From NCBI GenBank assembly GCA_010279815.1, contig QEOQ01000350.1, forward strand, positions 62,001-126,000: a DNA stretch of 64,000 nucleotides. The letters are read 5' to 3'. This document shows, in pieces, positions 10,711-20,425 of this stretch. The DNA comes from Brachionus plicatilis (Eukaryota; Rotifera; Eurotatoria; Ploima; Brachionidae). The notes below the pieces were generated by a model. It ran no database searches, was not told where the DNA came from, and saw only the letters and a list, made by a program, of their open reading frames with translations. A program made the translations under genes and the position numbers. Within the stretch, counting starts at the first letter, position 1. Every line of letters begins with the position of its first letter.

Positions 10711-11351
10711 TTAAAATACTTAAATAGCTTAGGAATTCACTGTTATTTGTTTTGAAAAAAAGTGTTTGATATGAAATTTGAATAAATTTAATTAAAATTT
10801 TTTCATCTGATTGAGCCTTTGATTAGAACATTTTTTGTCTAATTAAATGAGATTCAATTCAATTAATTTTCTATTTTTTATGATAAATTTTTAATCTAAA
10901 AATCGATTGAAAAATTTAGCTCGATTAATGAATTGAATAAAATAAAAAAGCTTTCAAAATTTTCAATGTAATTTTAATTTAAATTTTTGCTCAATAAATA
11001 ATAAATAAATAATAAATAAATTTAGATTTATTTAAATTTTTAAACAACTAAACAAAACACGCAATCTAACATCATGTATGGAGGAAGATATTAAGGGATT
11101 TAAAACTTACAATAAAAAGGTAACTCATTGTCATAAGAAGACATGATGATTAAGACATTTTAAAAAAATAATTAAATCACTTTTGCTATGCCAGTACAGG
11201 ATTTTTTTGTTGAGTTAGTTGTCGGACTGATTTAGGAATAAAAATCGCACTTTGAGACCAGATTTTTACTATTTTGATTTTATGTTTTTTTCATTTTTTA
11301 AATTTATCTATTCTCTTTAATTTAAATTATTTCCTTTTTAATTTTTATTTT

Positions 11352-11400
11352 AAAATCTAAAGGTGCTTTAGCTCGGTTAAGATAATCAAATAAATATCTA
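11352..11400 (+). repeat. Retroposon 3' tail, type T2
   Basis: AAATCTAAAGGTGCTTTAGC followed by TCGGTTAAGATAATC and an AAATAAAT run. Equivalent strings occur near 16081, 19514, 21132 and 31439 (plus) and near 22710 (minus), the last just downstream of a LINE reading frame. This suggests T2 is the 3' end of that LINE family. Confidence 0.5.
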
Positions 11401-11460
11401 TAAAACAAAAAATAACACAAATTTAATTTATTAAATTTTAAGAATTAAATTTAAGAATTT

Positions 11461-11725
11461 TTAGAAGCAACATACGGAAATAAATATTCTACCAAAATAT
11501 CGATTTACAAAAATTGATCCATATTTTCTTTAAATAACTTTTGAATTTAGAAATGATAACAAAAGAACAAAATTATTTTAAGTAATAAAATATACTGCGA
11601 ATTCTGTAATTCCTTTACGAGATATCCCACCCCAGATATGAATTTTACTCTTAAACTTAGATGTACATGGTATTTTTGTATAGAAATATTTTGGCAGAAA
11701 ATTTATTTCCGTATGTTGCTTCTAA
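11461..11725. mobile_element. Short inverted-repeat element (MITE-like)
   Basis: TTAGAAGCAACATACGG at the left end is repeated in reverse complement at 11709-11725. The match continues inward for about 45 bases with a few mismatches (the word CCAAAATAT is shared). The 170-base interior has no coding potential. No clear target duplication was seen beyond the palindromic TTA/TAA. Confidence 0.5.
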
Positions 11726-11884
11726 TTTAAATGAAAATTTTAAACTTCATCAATACAATGATCATAAACACAAGTCATACCTATGTACAACCTTTTTAGA
11801 TACAAAAAACATTAACTGAGTAAATTATAGTTTAGTAAATAATAAGATATAATTGCAAAATTTTAATTTAATATCAAGGTTAAA

Positions 11885-12073
11885 GCGCCTGCTTACTCAC
11901 CAGATCTAAACCCAATAAAAATGGTTTGGAATGAATTAAAAAGATTTATTAGATCAAATGGTCCTCAAAATGACTAAGAATTAACTAGTTTAATTCTCGA
12001 ATTTCAAAAAAATTTTATAATTACTAAATGTAATAATTACATACGTCGATTAAAAAAAGTAAATAATTCTTAA
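11885..12073 (+). pseudogene. Tc1/mariner transposase C-terminal fragment
   Basis: The frame reads APAYSPDLNPIKMVWNELKR and continues to NNYIRRLKKVNNS and a stop. SPDLNPIE-x-x-W is the hallmark around the third catalytic residue of Tc1/mariner DDE transposases. Here that Glu is Lys (NPIK), and a TAA interrupts the frame after SNGPQND, so the copy is inactive. Sequence ending GGTCGGACTG near 12158 may be its terminal repeat; a matching left end was not identified. Confidence 0.8.
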
Positions 12074-12370
12074 AATTTAATAGATTAAATTTGTGTTATT
12101 TATTGTTTTATAGGTAATTGATAAAGTATTGGACAAAAATGGCGGATGGTCGGACTGCTAGTTTATTGGGAATAATAAAAATTTCTTAATTTTCTTTCAA
12201 AAAATACTTTAATTTACCTTTTTTTACCTAAATTTACGTAAAAATTAGTAGAAAAAATTAACTTTTGGTAAAATATAATCGAATAAATAGAATAATAATA
12301 AAAAATTTAAAAGATATAGCTTTAATTGGCCTTTTCATTTTTACAATTTTTACGTAAAATTACCGGAAAT

Positions 12371-12692
12371 CCATTTGGTTTTGAGAAATTCAGTACAAAA
12401 TGATAAAAAGAACCGGAAAAAATGTAAAAAAAATTGAATAAATTTTTTTCTAAATTTTCAAACTTAATTCTGTAAATGCAACTTAGTGCAACATTCAAAG
12501 TTGCATCAAATATCAAGGTCTGCTAAATTTGTAGAGTTTAGCACAAATTAAATATCAATATAATCGAGCGTGGTGACTTTGAATGTGCACCATTCTGCTC
12601 TCACAGAATTAATTTTAAACTTTTAGAAAAAAAGTTATTCAATTTTTTTACACTTTGTTCTGTTCTTTTGTACTGAACTTCACAAAACCAAT
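12371..12692. repeat. Inverted-repeat unit, about 320 bp
   Basis: The left arm, containing TTTTGAGAAATTCAGTACAA, is mirrored by the right arm ending TTGTACTGAACTTCACAAAA. Internal words (TTGAATAA..TTTTTTTCTAAA) also pair. A half copy lies at 10588-10710. Its 3' edge is only about 25 bases from the next MITE. Confidence 0.5.
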
Positions 12693-12717
12693 CCACTTGA
12701 CAAATCGGCATATTTTG

Positions 12718-13261
12718 GGTATCTTGAAGTTGCTGATCAATTCAAAATATCATTTCAATTCAAAAATTTTATCCTTAGATATAAAACTTAATCTTTGATT
12801 TAACTTAAATAATTGTAATGTAACATGCTTTACATGCAACGTAGATTTAGAAAATAAAAAAAAATAGAAAAAATATTTTCTCAGTCCATTGATAATCGAT
12901 TTCAATATTTAAATGTATTAACAGATTTTTTGTAAAGTTTTTTTGAGATTTTTTATTTCAAAAGTATTTGTATCTAGCATTCACAATTGAATTAAAAAAA
13001 AAATTCAAATAAAAAATTCCAAATAAGTATTAAATGAAAATAAAAATTTACAAAAAATCAGTTAACTAAATTGAAAATCGATTTTATCAATGTATTGAGG
13101 AAATGTTTTTTCAATTTTTTCATATTTTCTAAATCTACATTGCATGTAAAGCATGTTACATTACAATTAATTAGATTAAATCAAAGATTTATTTTGATAT
13201 CTAAAGATAAACTTTTTGAATTGAAATGATATTTTGAATTGATCATCAACTTCAAGATGCC
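12718..13261. mobile_element. MITE copy 1 with 8-bp target duplication
   Basis: A 544-bp element with long terminal inverted repeats: GGTATCTTGAAGTTGCTGAT at the left mirrors ATCATCAACTTCAAGATGCC at the right. Subterminal palindromic blocks share the word ACATGCTTTACATGCAA. Flanking 8-mers are ATATTTTG and ACATTTTG (7 of 8 identical), consistent with an 8-bp target-site duplication. The same family recurs at 26079-26621. No protein is encoded, so movement would need a transposase supplied elsewhere. 8-bp duplications fit hAT, P or Merlin families; GG at the tip slightly favours Merlin. Confidence 0.8.
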
Positions 13262-13457
13262 ACATTTTGTGTTTTTTTTCTCTTTAAAATTTTATTAAAA
13301 AAAATTATTAAATTTTTTCCAACCTAATTTTCGAAAGAAAGTAAAAATTGAATTATCCAAAAAAAAAAAAATATTTTTGTTTGGTAAAATTTTGATCAAT
13401 TCCTCATATTAAATCATTGATTAAATAAAAATATTTTGTCAATTTTTTCTTTAAAAT

Positions 13458-13463
13458 TTTATT
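13458..13463 (-). promoter_or_regulatory. Poly(A) signal of the serine-rich gene
   Basis: AATAAA on the minus strand about 64 nt beyond the stop codon of the 13527-14720 gene. Confidence 0.45.
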
Positions 13464-13526
13464 AAAATATCAAAATAATTATTAAAAATGGAAGTATTAA
13501 CATGTATGATTAAATTATGTTGCTAA

Positions 13527-14720
13527 TCAACAATATGATTCACCTTTGTATTGCCTGATCACTCCACCATAGTTCATAATACTATTATTTGATTTGATTG
13601 ACGAGAGGGTTGAGATTGAGGCGGACGTGGCGCCGGACACAATGCCTGAAGACGTGGACGCTGACTTGCACTTGTGCTCGTTACTCAAATACAAATAATT
13701 GTTGGTTTTGGCACACTTGCTATGGCCATCGTAGCAAGCAAAATTTTGAGTGTAAATTTTGCCCGCGCTTTTCACAATCAAAACCTCATTTGAGTAGCAG
13801 TCAAAGTAGTCTGGATTCTCGAAGTAAGACTCGACCTCCTTGTCGCACAAATAGTCTTCGTACACGGGCACCACACGTCTTTCGGTGCTCAGGTCCTCGG
13901 TCTGAAAGCCCTTTTTGAAATTGCTCGAGTAGATTGGATCGGGGTATTTTGTGAACGAGCTCGATGACGTATGCAGGCTGCAAGAGGCCGCTGCCGACGA
14001 CGAGCTCACTACAGACGAAGAAACGGACTGTGAGCTGACCAAATTGTTGGCATACAGAGGCGACGAGCTCAGCAGCGGCACAGACTTGATCTTGTCGTGA
14101 CCAAATGACGTAGAGGACACTTCTGTGTTGACTGTGTACTTGGCTTTGTTAAACGAGGTCTGACTAGACTCAATGGAGTGCATGTTGTCATAGATTTCCT
14201 TTTCGTCTATGAACATAAATGAATTGTAGCTGGGCCTGTTGGGCGTAGATGATATAAAGCTATTTTGTCTAATTTTTGTTCTCACTTGACACGTGAGCTC
14301 TGGTCCTGGCGGCGCAAAACAAGCTGCCTGTTGACGAACCGGTGGCGCACTTAGCTTTTGCTGTCTGAGCACTATTTTGGGCATGTTGGTGTCGAAGCTG
14401 AGCTCGGACGAGTCGGTTGAGTGTTTGAAAATGTTAAAACAAGAGAAGAGGCTGAGGATAAATTTTATTAGGGACGAGACGAGGCCGGTCTTGGCCGACT
14501 CGGCTTTTTGGATTGAGGAAATTGTGGACAGAGATCCGATTTGGAGGGTGGAGACTAAATTTGAGGGCGTCGATGTTCGTATGATCTTGGGCTCGCTCAG
14601 ACATACGCTCGACAGACTGAGCGATCGCTTGGCGTCGCAGGACAAATCGCTTATTTGACTCGAGTAGCCGCTGGTGCTGCAGTTGCTTTGGTTAGGCCTT
14701 TTGGATATTTTCGCGTTCAT
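13527..14720 (-). CDS. Serine-rich protein of unknown function, 397 aa
   Basis: I do not recognise a family. The composition and richer base content set it apart from the surrounding DNA and argue for a real coding region. Residues 1-75 are Ser/Thr-rich. Residues 79-99 (GLVSSLIKFILSLFSCFNIF) are hydrophobic and could be a membrane segment or a buried amphipathic helix. Residues 113-150 are basic with Pro/Gln. Residues 215-257 are a polyserine tract. Residues 285-312 are acidic and aromatic (VYEDYLCDKEVESYFENPDY). A CCCATTTTAG string about 40 nt before the ATG suggests a splice acceptor and a leader intron. A poly(A) signal follows. It may be a disordered regulatory or adaptor protein; that is inference. 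Confidence 0.75.
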   Translation of the reverse strand: MNAKISKRPNQSNCSTSGYSSQISDLSCDAKRSLSLSSVCLSEPKIIRTSTPSNLVSTLQIGSLSTISSIQKAESAKTGLVSSLIKFILSLFSCFNIFKHSTDSSELSFDTNMPKIVLRQQKLSAPPVRQQAACFAPPGPELTCQVRTKIRQNSFISSTPNRPSYNSFMFIDEKEIYDNMHSIESSQTSFNKAKYTVNTEVSSTSFGHDKIKSVPLLSSSPLYANNLVSSQSVSSSVVSSSSAAASCSLHTSSSSFTKYPDPIYSSNFKKGFQTEDLSTERRVVPVYEDYLCDKEVESYFENPDYFDCYSNEVLIVKSAGKIYTQNFACYDGHSKCAKTNNYLYLSNEHKCKSASTSSGIVSGATSASISTLSSIKSNNSIMNYGGVIRQYKGESYC

Positions 14721-14819
14721 TTTGTTGCCCGAGCTCTCACATAAATGACATTTGGGGTTTTAATCTAAAATGGGAAAGAAAATGTAAATTTGTTATCTGT
14801 GTTATTTGTTTTAAATTTT

Positions 14820-15680
14820 TTTTTTTGAAACTCTTGTTTGGTACAGTTAAAAAAAATTATTAAGATTAATGAATAATCTTAAATGGGAAAAATGGGAAAA
14901 AATGGAAAAAAATTTAATTTTTTTAATTTAAATCTCTTTTAATTTTTTTTTTTAAAAATAATTTTTTTTTACAGCTAAAAAAATTAAAATACAAACAAAT
15001 GTCATCAGTTTTTATTTCAATTAATCTATATTAAATTTTTTTAACTTTTTTTACTTATTTAGAATTTGAGTATTTTTGTCAACTTAAAGGATGTTTTTAA
15101 AAAAATAATTTTTTTTAAAATTTAAAAAACTAAATTAAATAAATTAATAATCTAAATGAAAAAATAATAAAAATTCGAATACAAGTCATCAGTTCTTATT
15201 TCAATTAATTTTTTAAATAACTTTTTTTATTTTTTAATTTTAGTATTTTTTTTAGCCTAGAGGATACTTTAAAAAAAAAATTTTTTTTTGCTCGATACAC
15301 TTAATAAACTAATAATCTAAAATTCAAATGCGTGTCATCAGTACTTGTTATCTAATTTAAATATCTTCATTAATTTATTTTCTAATTTTAAATTTGAACG
15401 AATAGACACAGTTAAACATATAAATAATATAAAGGAAAAAAATGGGAAATTTTTTGAACTTTTTTTAATTCTTTTAGATAGATACAATCAATAAAAATAC
15501 GAATAATCTAAATGAAAAAAAATATGTAAATTTTTTTTTAATTTAAATTAATTTTTTCCATTCTTTTATCTTTTTGACTTTTAATCTGAAGTAGCTCGAT
15601 GCTCACAATTAAAAAATGAATAATCTAAATGAAATAAAAAATTTTAAAATTTTAACACATGCCATTATCTTTAGCCAACC
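14820..15680. repeat. Degenerate tandem array, unit about 150-180 bp
   Basis: The phrase AATAATCTAAATGAAAAAA recurs near 14870, 15150, 15310, 15500 and 15615. GTCATCAG..TTATTTCAATTA recurs near 15001, 15185 and 15337, and a T2-like word (GGATACTTTA or GCTCGATACA) precedes several units. This is a decayed head-to-tail array made of T2-type tail sequence. It lies directly upstream of the serine-rich gene and may overlap its promoter. Confidence 0.5.
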
Positions 15681-15805
15681 GTATCAAATAACACTAGCAG
15701 TTTGATTTATCAAAATTTAGGACTAAAACTTTAGACTAACAACTTATAGCTTTTGGACAGACCATAATGTCTTTTAAATAAAGCAAAATAGTCATCCAGG
15801 CACAC

Positions 15806-15902
15806 ACATGAATTGAGTAATGTATTCGAATTGGTGTTCGAGCGCGACAATTTAGCACTCACCATTATAGGACACTCGAATATTCGAATACTAATTACTC
15901 AT
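15806..15902. repeat. Short inverted repeat around GTATTCGAAT
   Basis: TTGAGTAATGTATTCGAAT at the left pairs with ATTCGAATACTAATTACTCA at the right, around a loop containing TGTTCGAGCGCGAC. It could form a stem in DNA or RNA. No transposon boundary is evident. Confidence 0.45.
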
Positions 15903-16080
15903 AAGAATTGGCAAGAAACAAACATTTTCATCTGAAAGACCCTTTTTAAAAGTCGATATTTTTAGGAGCTACATTTGACTGAATTGTTTTAAAAATTTAT
16001 ATTTTTTTTTCTTTTTTCCCAAAAACCATTATATTTTATCTTATATTTTCTTAACATTTTTTTTTTCTAGATTTTTTATT

Positions 16081-17181
16081 TAATCTGAAGGAACTTTAGC
16101 TCGACACATATAAAAAAATAATTAATAAAATAAATAAATAAATAAAATTATGTAATTTTTTTTTCTTTTTTTTCCTAAAAACTTGAAATGCTTTTCTCCA
16201 CATTTAATTGCAACAACAAGAACAAATTTTTGCCGGGTGGAATCACAACAACAGTAAATCTTTGAATTTGAAATAAGAGTCGGAAAAAATGTGTTGCTAT
16301 TTGAGTTAATTTTTTTTATTATTCCTAAAAGAAAATCATCAAAAGTGATCATTTTTATGCGGGAAAAAATCTTCAATTTGAGTCACTTTTTGGAGGGAGA
16401 ATTATTCGAACACTTTCTTTTATTTAAAGTCATTTAAACAAACCTCTGAAAAGCTAAAATGTGGTCTGGATTAAACACAACTCAGATAAATGAAAGTGCG
16501 GTCTTTAAAGATAGTATTTTTGAACAAATAAGCCTCCAAAAAAGAGACCCAATTAAAGGAAAATATTTTATAGAAGAAAATTAATTTTTGATGTTCATTG
16601 TCCATGACTTTTTTGACATTCACTTAAAAAATTATTCGGAAACTTAGATCAACTTAAAAAATTTTTTTTTTGAAGGTTTCCAAATGTAATCATGTGGCTG
16701 AAAGGGCAAGATTTCGTCCAAATTATATTTTAAATAAATAATTTGTCCATGATCTAAGAGCTTTGTCTTAAAACAATAAAATTTAAAATCAAATTATCAA
16801 CGTTGTGCAAATGCATCCAAGTCTTTTGCATCTCTATACAAACTTAATGATTCCTCAGTAAATAAAATAAAATTGGACCAGCTTTGACGCACTTGTAGAA
16901 TTTTAGAAAAAGATTTGTGTCGAGCTATTTTTGATTAAAAGAAATCTTAAAAAAATAAAAATAAAAAAATTTTATTTTGATTGAAAATGTTACTTGGAGT
17001 TAATTAAGTTTTAAACAAAAAAAAAAAAAGAAGTCTGATATGCTAGAATTTTGATTTTTTGTGTTGGGCCTGTTGGAACAAGATTATAGAATGATGCTTG
17101 GTTTAATTAGACATTTTTACAATGCACTTTTCTTTTTGTTTATTGTGTTATTTTTTAGTAAAGAAATAAAAATAGCGCCAA
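16081..17181. other. Repeat-derived spacer (T2 and T3 tails)
   Basis: A T2 tail lies at about 16081-16148 (TAATCTGAAGGAACTTTAGC, then AAATAAATAAAT) and a T3 tail at about 16690-16742 (CATGTGGCTGAAAGGGCAAG, then AAATAAATAA). No supported gene. Confidence 0.45.
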
Positions 17182-17319
17182 ATGAACATGGACTGTAGCG
17201 ATGTGAGAAAGAGAACAATTTTACGAGCCCCAAAACGCATACCTAAAATGGATCAAAGCGTTCTTAAACTAATACTAACTTTACAACACCCTGATTTAAA
17301 TCATTTCTTTTATCTGTAG
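17182..17319 (+). CDS. Possible 45-codon reading frame or exon
   Basis: The frame begins MNMDCSDVRKRTILRAPKR and ends QHPDLNHFFYL then stop. Base composition is higher in G+C than in its surroundings, and a GTAGAT string at the end could be a splice donor. No family is recognised. A frame of this length also occurs by chance, so this is a low-confidence call. Confidence 0.2.
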   Translation: MNMDCSDVRKRTILRAPKRIPKMDQSVLKLILTLQHPDLNHFFYL

Positions 17320-18189
17320 ATTAATTTCCTCAGGCTTAAGCCATTCTGTTTATGAAAGGTTGTGTGCAAATATTTGCTCAACGAGCACATTTTGGCGCTT
17401 TTATCTAATGCTAATACTCAATTAGAGATCGATGATGATGACATGTGATTTTTGTGATACAATTTCTCTGGCCTATCATCAATGCATGTTCAAACAAGCA
17501 GTGTTTGTACGTCAGATCGGAATGTTTGTTCAGTGGATCGGACAAGCATCTGTCTGACGTTGTACAAAAAATTAATATGAATAGAACAATTCAAATTTGA
17601 TTGATTGGAAAACAGAGAGAAATTAATATTTAAGCCAAATAGCCCGATTATGTTTTTAAAAGCGATCTGCTCCAGCTTTGTTTGTACAAAGCTTATTTAT
17701 TGTTTTTACACAATTAAATAAACTAATTTTATTAAAAAAAAAAAAAGAATTTTTTTCTATTTTTTCTCTTGTCTGCTTAATCGCTCTCACTCAAATGAAT
17801 TAACAATATACCTTTCAATCAATCGAGTCCCAATTTGGGTCATACTCGGTCATGTTTGAATAGAACAAAGCATATAATAGACTTTTGAAATTATGTCTCC
17901 CGTCTCGAATATTAAACAAATAAGCTTCAAGTCCCAATTAAGGCCCTGCTTCCCTGCTCTCCACTCTCACGTGACTCTCTTGTCAACAATTTGTTTAAAT
18001 ACATCCACAAGTCAAGTGTAGAAACTATGCACATCGAAGTTTTGTTACACAAAACCATTTAAGATCAACATAAAAAAGCTATTAAAAAAATATATTTTTT
18101 TAATCATCGCTTTTTTTTGTATTGAAGTAAATAGTTTTTTTCTTTTATTGGAAAGGACTCATCTAGACTCTTTAATTCACAACTATGTT
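17320..18189. other. Spacer with a conserved-looking, less A/T-rich core
   Basis: 17330-17580 is less repetitive than its neighbours and holds a hairpin-capable pair, TTTGTACGTCAGA / TCTGACGTTGTACAAA-like, at about 17505-17570. No coding frame was found. Confidence 0.3.
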
Positions 18190-18247
18190 GAAAATTAACT
18201 TCTAATTAAAAAAATTATTCTATTTCATCAAAATGACAAAAATTGTT

Positions 18248-18365
18248 TATTTAAATTTTTTTTAAATATGAACTAAAAACATTTGGCTGAAAGGAATGAC
18301 TAAGATCAATTCCAAACTGCCAGGATATAACCCAAACTATATTTTTAATAAATAATAGATATTTA
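18248..18365 (+). mobile_element. Truncated T3 retroposon with about 58-bp target duplication
   Basis: The flanks 18190-18247 and 18366-18428 are direct copies (both begin GAAAATTAACTTCTAATTAA and end GACAAAAATTGTT; the right copy has a 5-bp insertion). Between them lies the T3 3' end: TTGGCTGAAAGG, then CCCAAACTATATTT and an AATAAATAAT tail. A long variable-length duplication plus a 3' tail is the signature of target-primed reverse transcription. Confidence 0.65.
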
Positions 18366-18428
18366 GAAAATTAACTTCTAATTAAAAAAATTATTTTATT
18401 TCATCAAAATCGAATGACAAAAATTGTT

Positions 18429-20137
18429 GTCTTTCTTTTCCAAAATATTCTATTTAAAACAGTAGTAAAAAAGGTAAAATGGAAGACCAGCAGTGGCAAC
18501 AATTGCCAAAGAGCTCATTTAATTGGGAAAGACGCAAGGCTAAAGGCAAAAGATCGACTTGAGTGAAAATCAAAATTAATGACCAGTAATGGAAGAATAA
18601 AAGCTAAAATATTATATTAGCTTTTAATCTAGAGACTTCTTCCAACATGTCTCTTTTTCTAATTGATCTTTAATTTATTTTAATTAAATGTCCATTCAAA
18701 AAGTGGTAAAAGGAAAAATCAACAAAAAGATGTTAAGTTAAAAAAAAAACTGGTTCGAAATCTCTATTTTTTTTGTAAATAATTTTTTTGAATCTAATTG
18801 ACCTTGGGCTTTCCTTTTTGCCCATGGTAGTAATTGAAAAAATTGAAAGTTTGAAAGCCATTTGAATTACAAAAATACTTTAATTTAGAAAACATTTTAT
18901 ATTTTTATATATGAATGTGTGAGTATTATTTTAGCTTATTTTAAATTATTCATTTAATTTTTACATCTGCTTAAAGGAGGTTAATTTAAATAAAATGAAT
19001 ACAAAAATAAAAGAAGAAGAAAAAGATTAAATGAAAGCCCTTTTAAACGCCTTGACGGAATTAAGAAAAAAAAAGAAGACATTTTTGCTTTAAATTAACT
19101 CTTATAAATTTCTCAAATTTTACGCTCAATCAAATTTTTCCCAATCTAAACTAGATTAACCGATATACAGAAAACTCTGGATATGGAAATACTATAAAAT
19201 AGATACCATAAGCTATTCTTGAAGCCGTGGACAGTTCAAAGCTTGTAACCTTTCTAAAAAGTATTGCTCATTTGTTCTCTTTGAAATTATTTAAACTCTA
19301 ACACTATTTAAAAATTTATCTATCAACGGCGAAAGGAGTTAAATTACTTAGAGCCATTTAAAAAATTTATTATATAAACTTTTAAAAAATAAACATTTTC
19401 TTGTCTTCTTCCATTTAATTTATTTGTTTGTTATTACATGTCAATATAATACCTTTAATTTCTTTTTATTTTAACCTATTTCAATTTATTTAAATTTTTT
19501 TTTATTTTTTTTTTTGAAGGAGCGTAAGCTCGTTTCAGATGACAAATAAATGATTATTTTAAAAATTCGTTTTATGTCGTCTTATCCACAGTCAAATCCA
19601 TGAAGACATGGAACTTTTTCGACATTCACTTAAAAAATTTTTTGGAAAATTTAATTCAAACATATTCAATATTTTTAGAAAAAAAAAATTTTTTTTTAAG
19701 GAATTAAAATTTAACCATGAGCCGCGATTCCATCCGGACAATTTTCCGCCTAAATTATATTTAAATAAAATAAAAAAATAAACTCTAATAAATTTTTCCA
19801 CTCTAATTTTTTCCTACTAGAAGGAATTTAAAAAAAAATATGCTAAATAATACCCAGTTGTTTTTAGTATTAAAAAATTGATTTAAAAGACTTATTTAAA
19901 AATAACAAAAAAACTTTATATTCTACATTAGAATTTAGATTGTAATCTCATTTTTAAAAAAAAATGTTAATTTCGACTGGTAACTAAACATAGTAAATTT
20001 TTTTAAAATAAATAAATAAAAAAAATGCCCAGCCATTTGACATATTTCACACACACACCACTAATTAAAGACTTGTTGCTCATCGATCAGATAACAATTG
20101 ATCTAGATCAAAATTGATAAAGCACTTTAATTTTAAG
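18429..20137. other. Repeat-rich spacer
   Basis: Contains a T2 tail at about 19514-19550 and a T3 tail at about 19713-19775, the latter with the GCCGCGATTCCATCCGG variant. No supported gene. Confidence 0.4.
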
Positions 20138-20425
20138 TCATGAGCAAATAAGCAATTTTATAGAGTAACGTGATAGTAGATTAGATTGGCGGTATATGCG
20201 CGCTTTGTCTCTGTCTCTTTGAGCATCCGAACCCATCTCACAGAATGTACAAAATTGAGTGAGTGAACGGTTTTTATGCGCGCTGAGCCTATATCCTATC
20301 AAGAAGCACTCGACTTTGTTCAAGTTGATTCCGGTGCCGTTGACTTTTGAAAAGAAAAAAAAACAAAATAAAAAACAGAGATTCATTAGCTTGATTTCTG
20401 GAGATTTTAATTGCGGAAAAGGCAA
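20138..20425 (-). CDS. Possible 95-codon reading frame, unknown
   Basis: The N-terminal third includes a Phe-rich poly-T-derived run, which is suspicious. After a possible splice acceptor (TTTTCTTTTCAAAAG) the frame reads VNGTGINLNKVECFLIGY and continues with Cys- and Arg-containing sequence of richer base content. It might be an exon whose real 5' partner lies upstream. No family is recognised. Confidence 0.2.
   Translation of the reverse strand: MPFPQLKSPEIKLMNLCFLFCFFFFSKVNGTGINLNKVECFLIGYRLSAHKNRSLTQFCTFCEMGSDAQRDRDKARIYRQSNLLSRYSIKLLICS

Noticed and set aside
13598..14658. Plus-strand frames opposite the serine-rich gene
   Set aside because: Antisense shadows created by the Ser/Thr-rich codons of the minus-strand gene.
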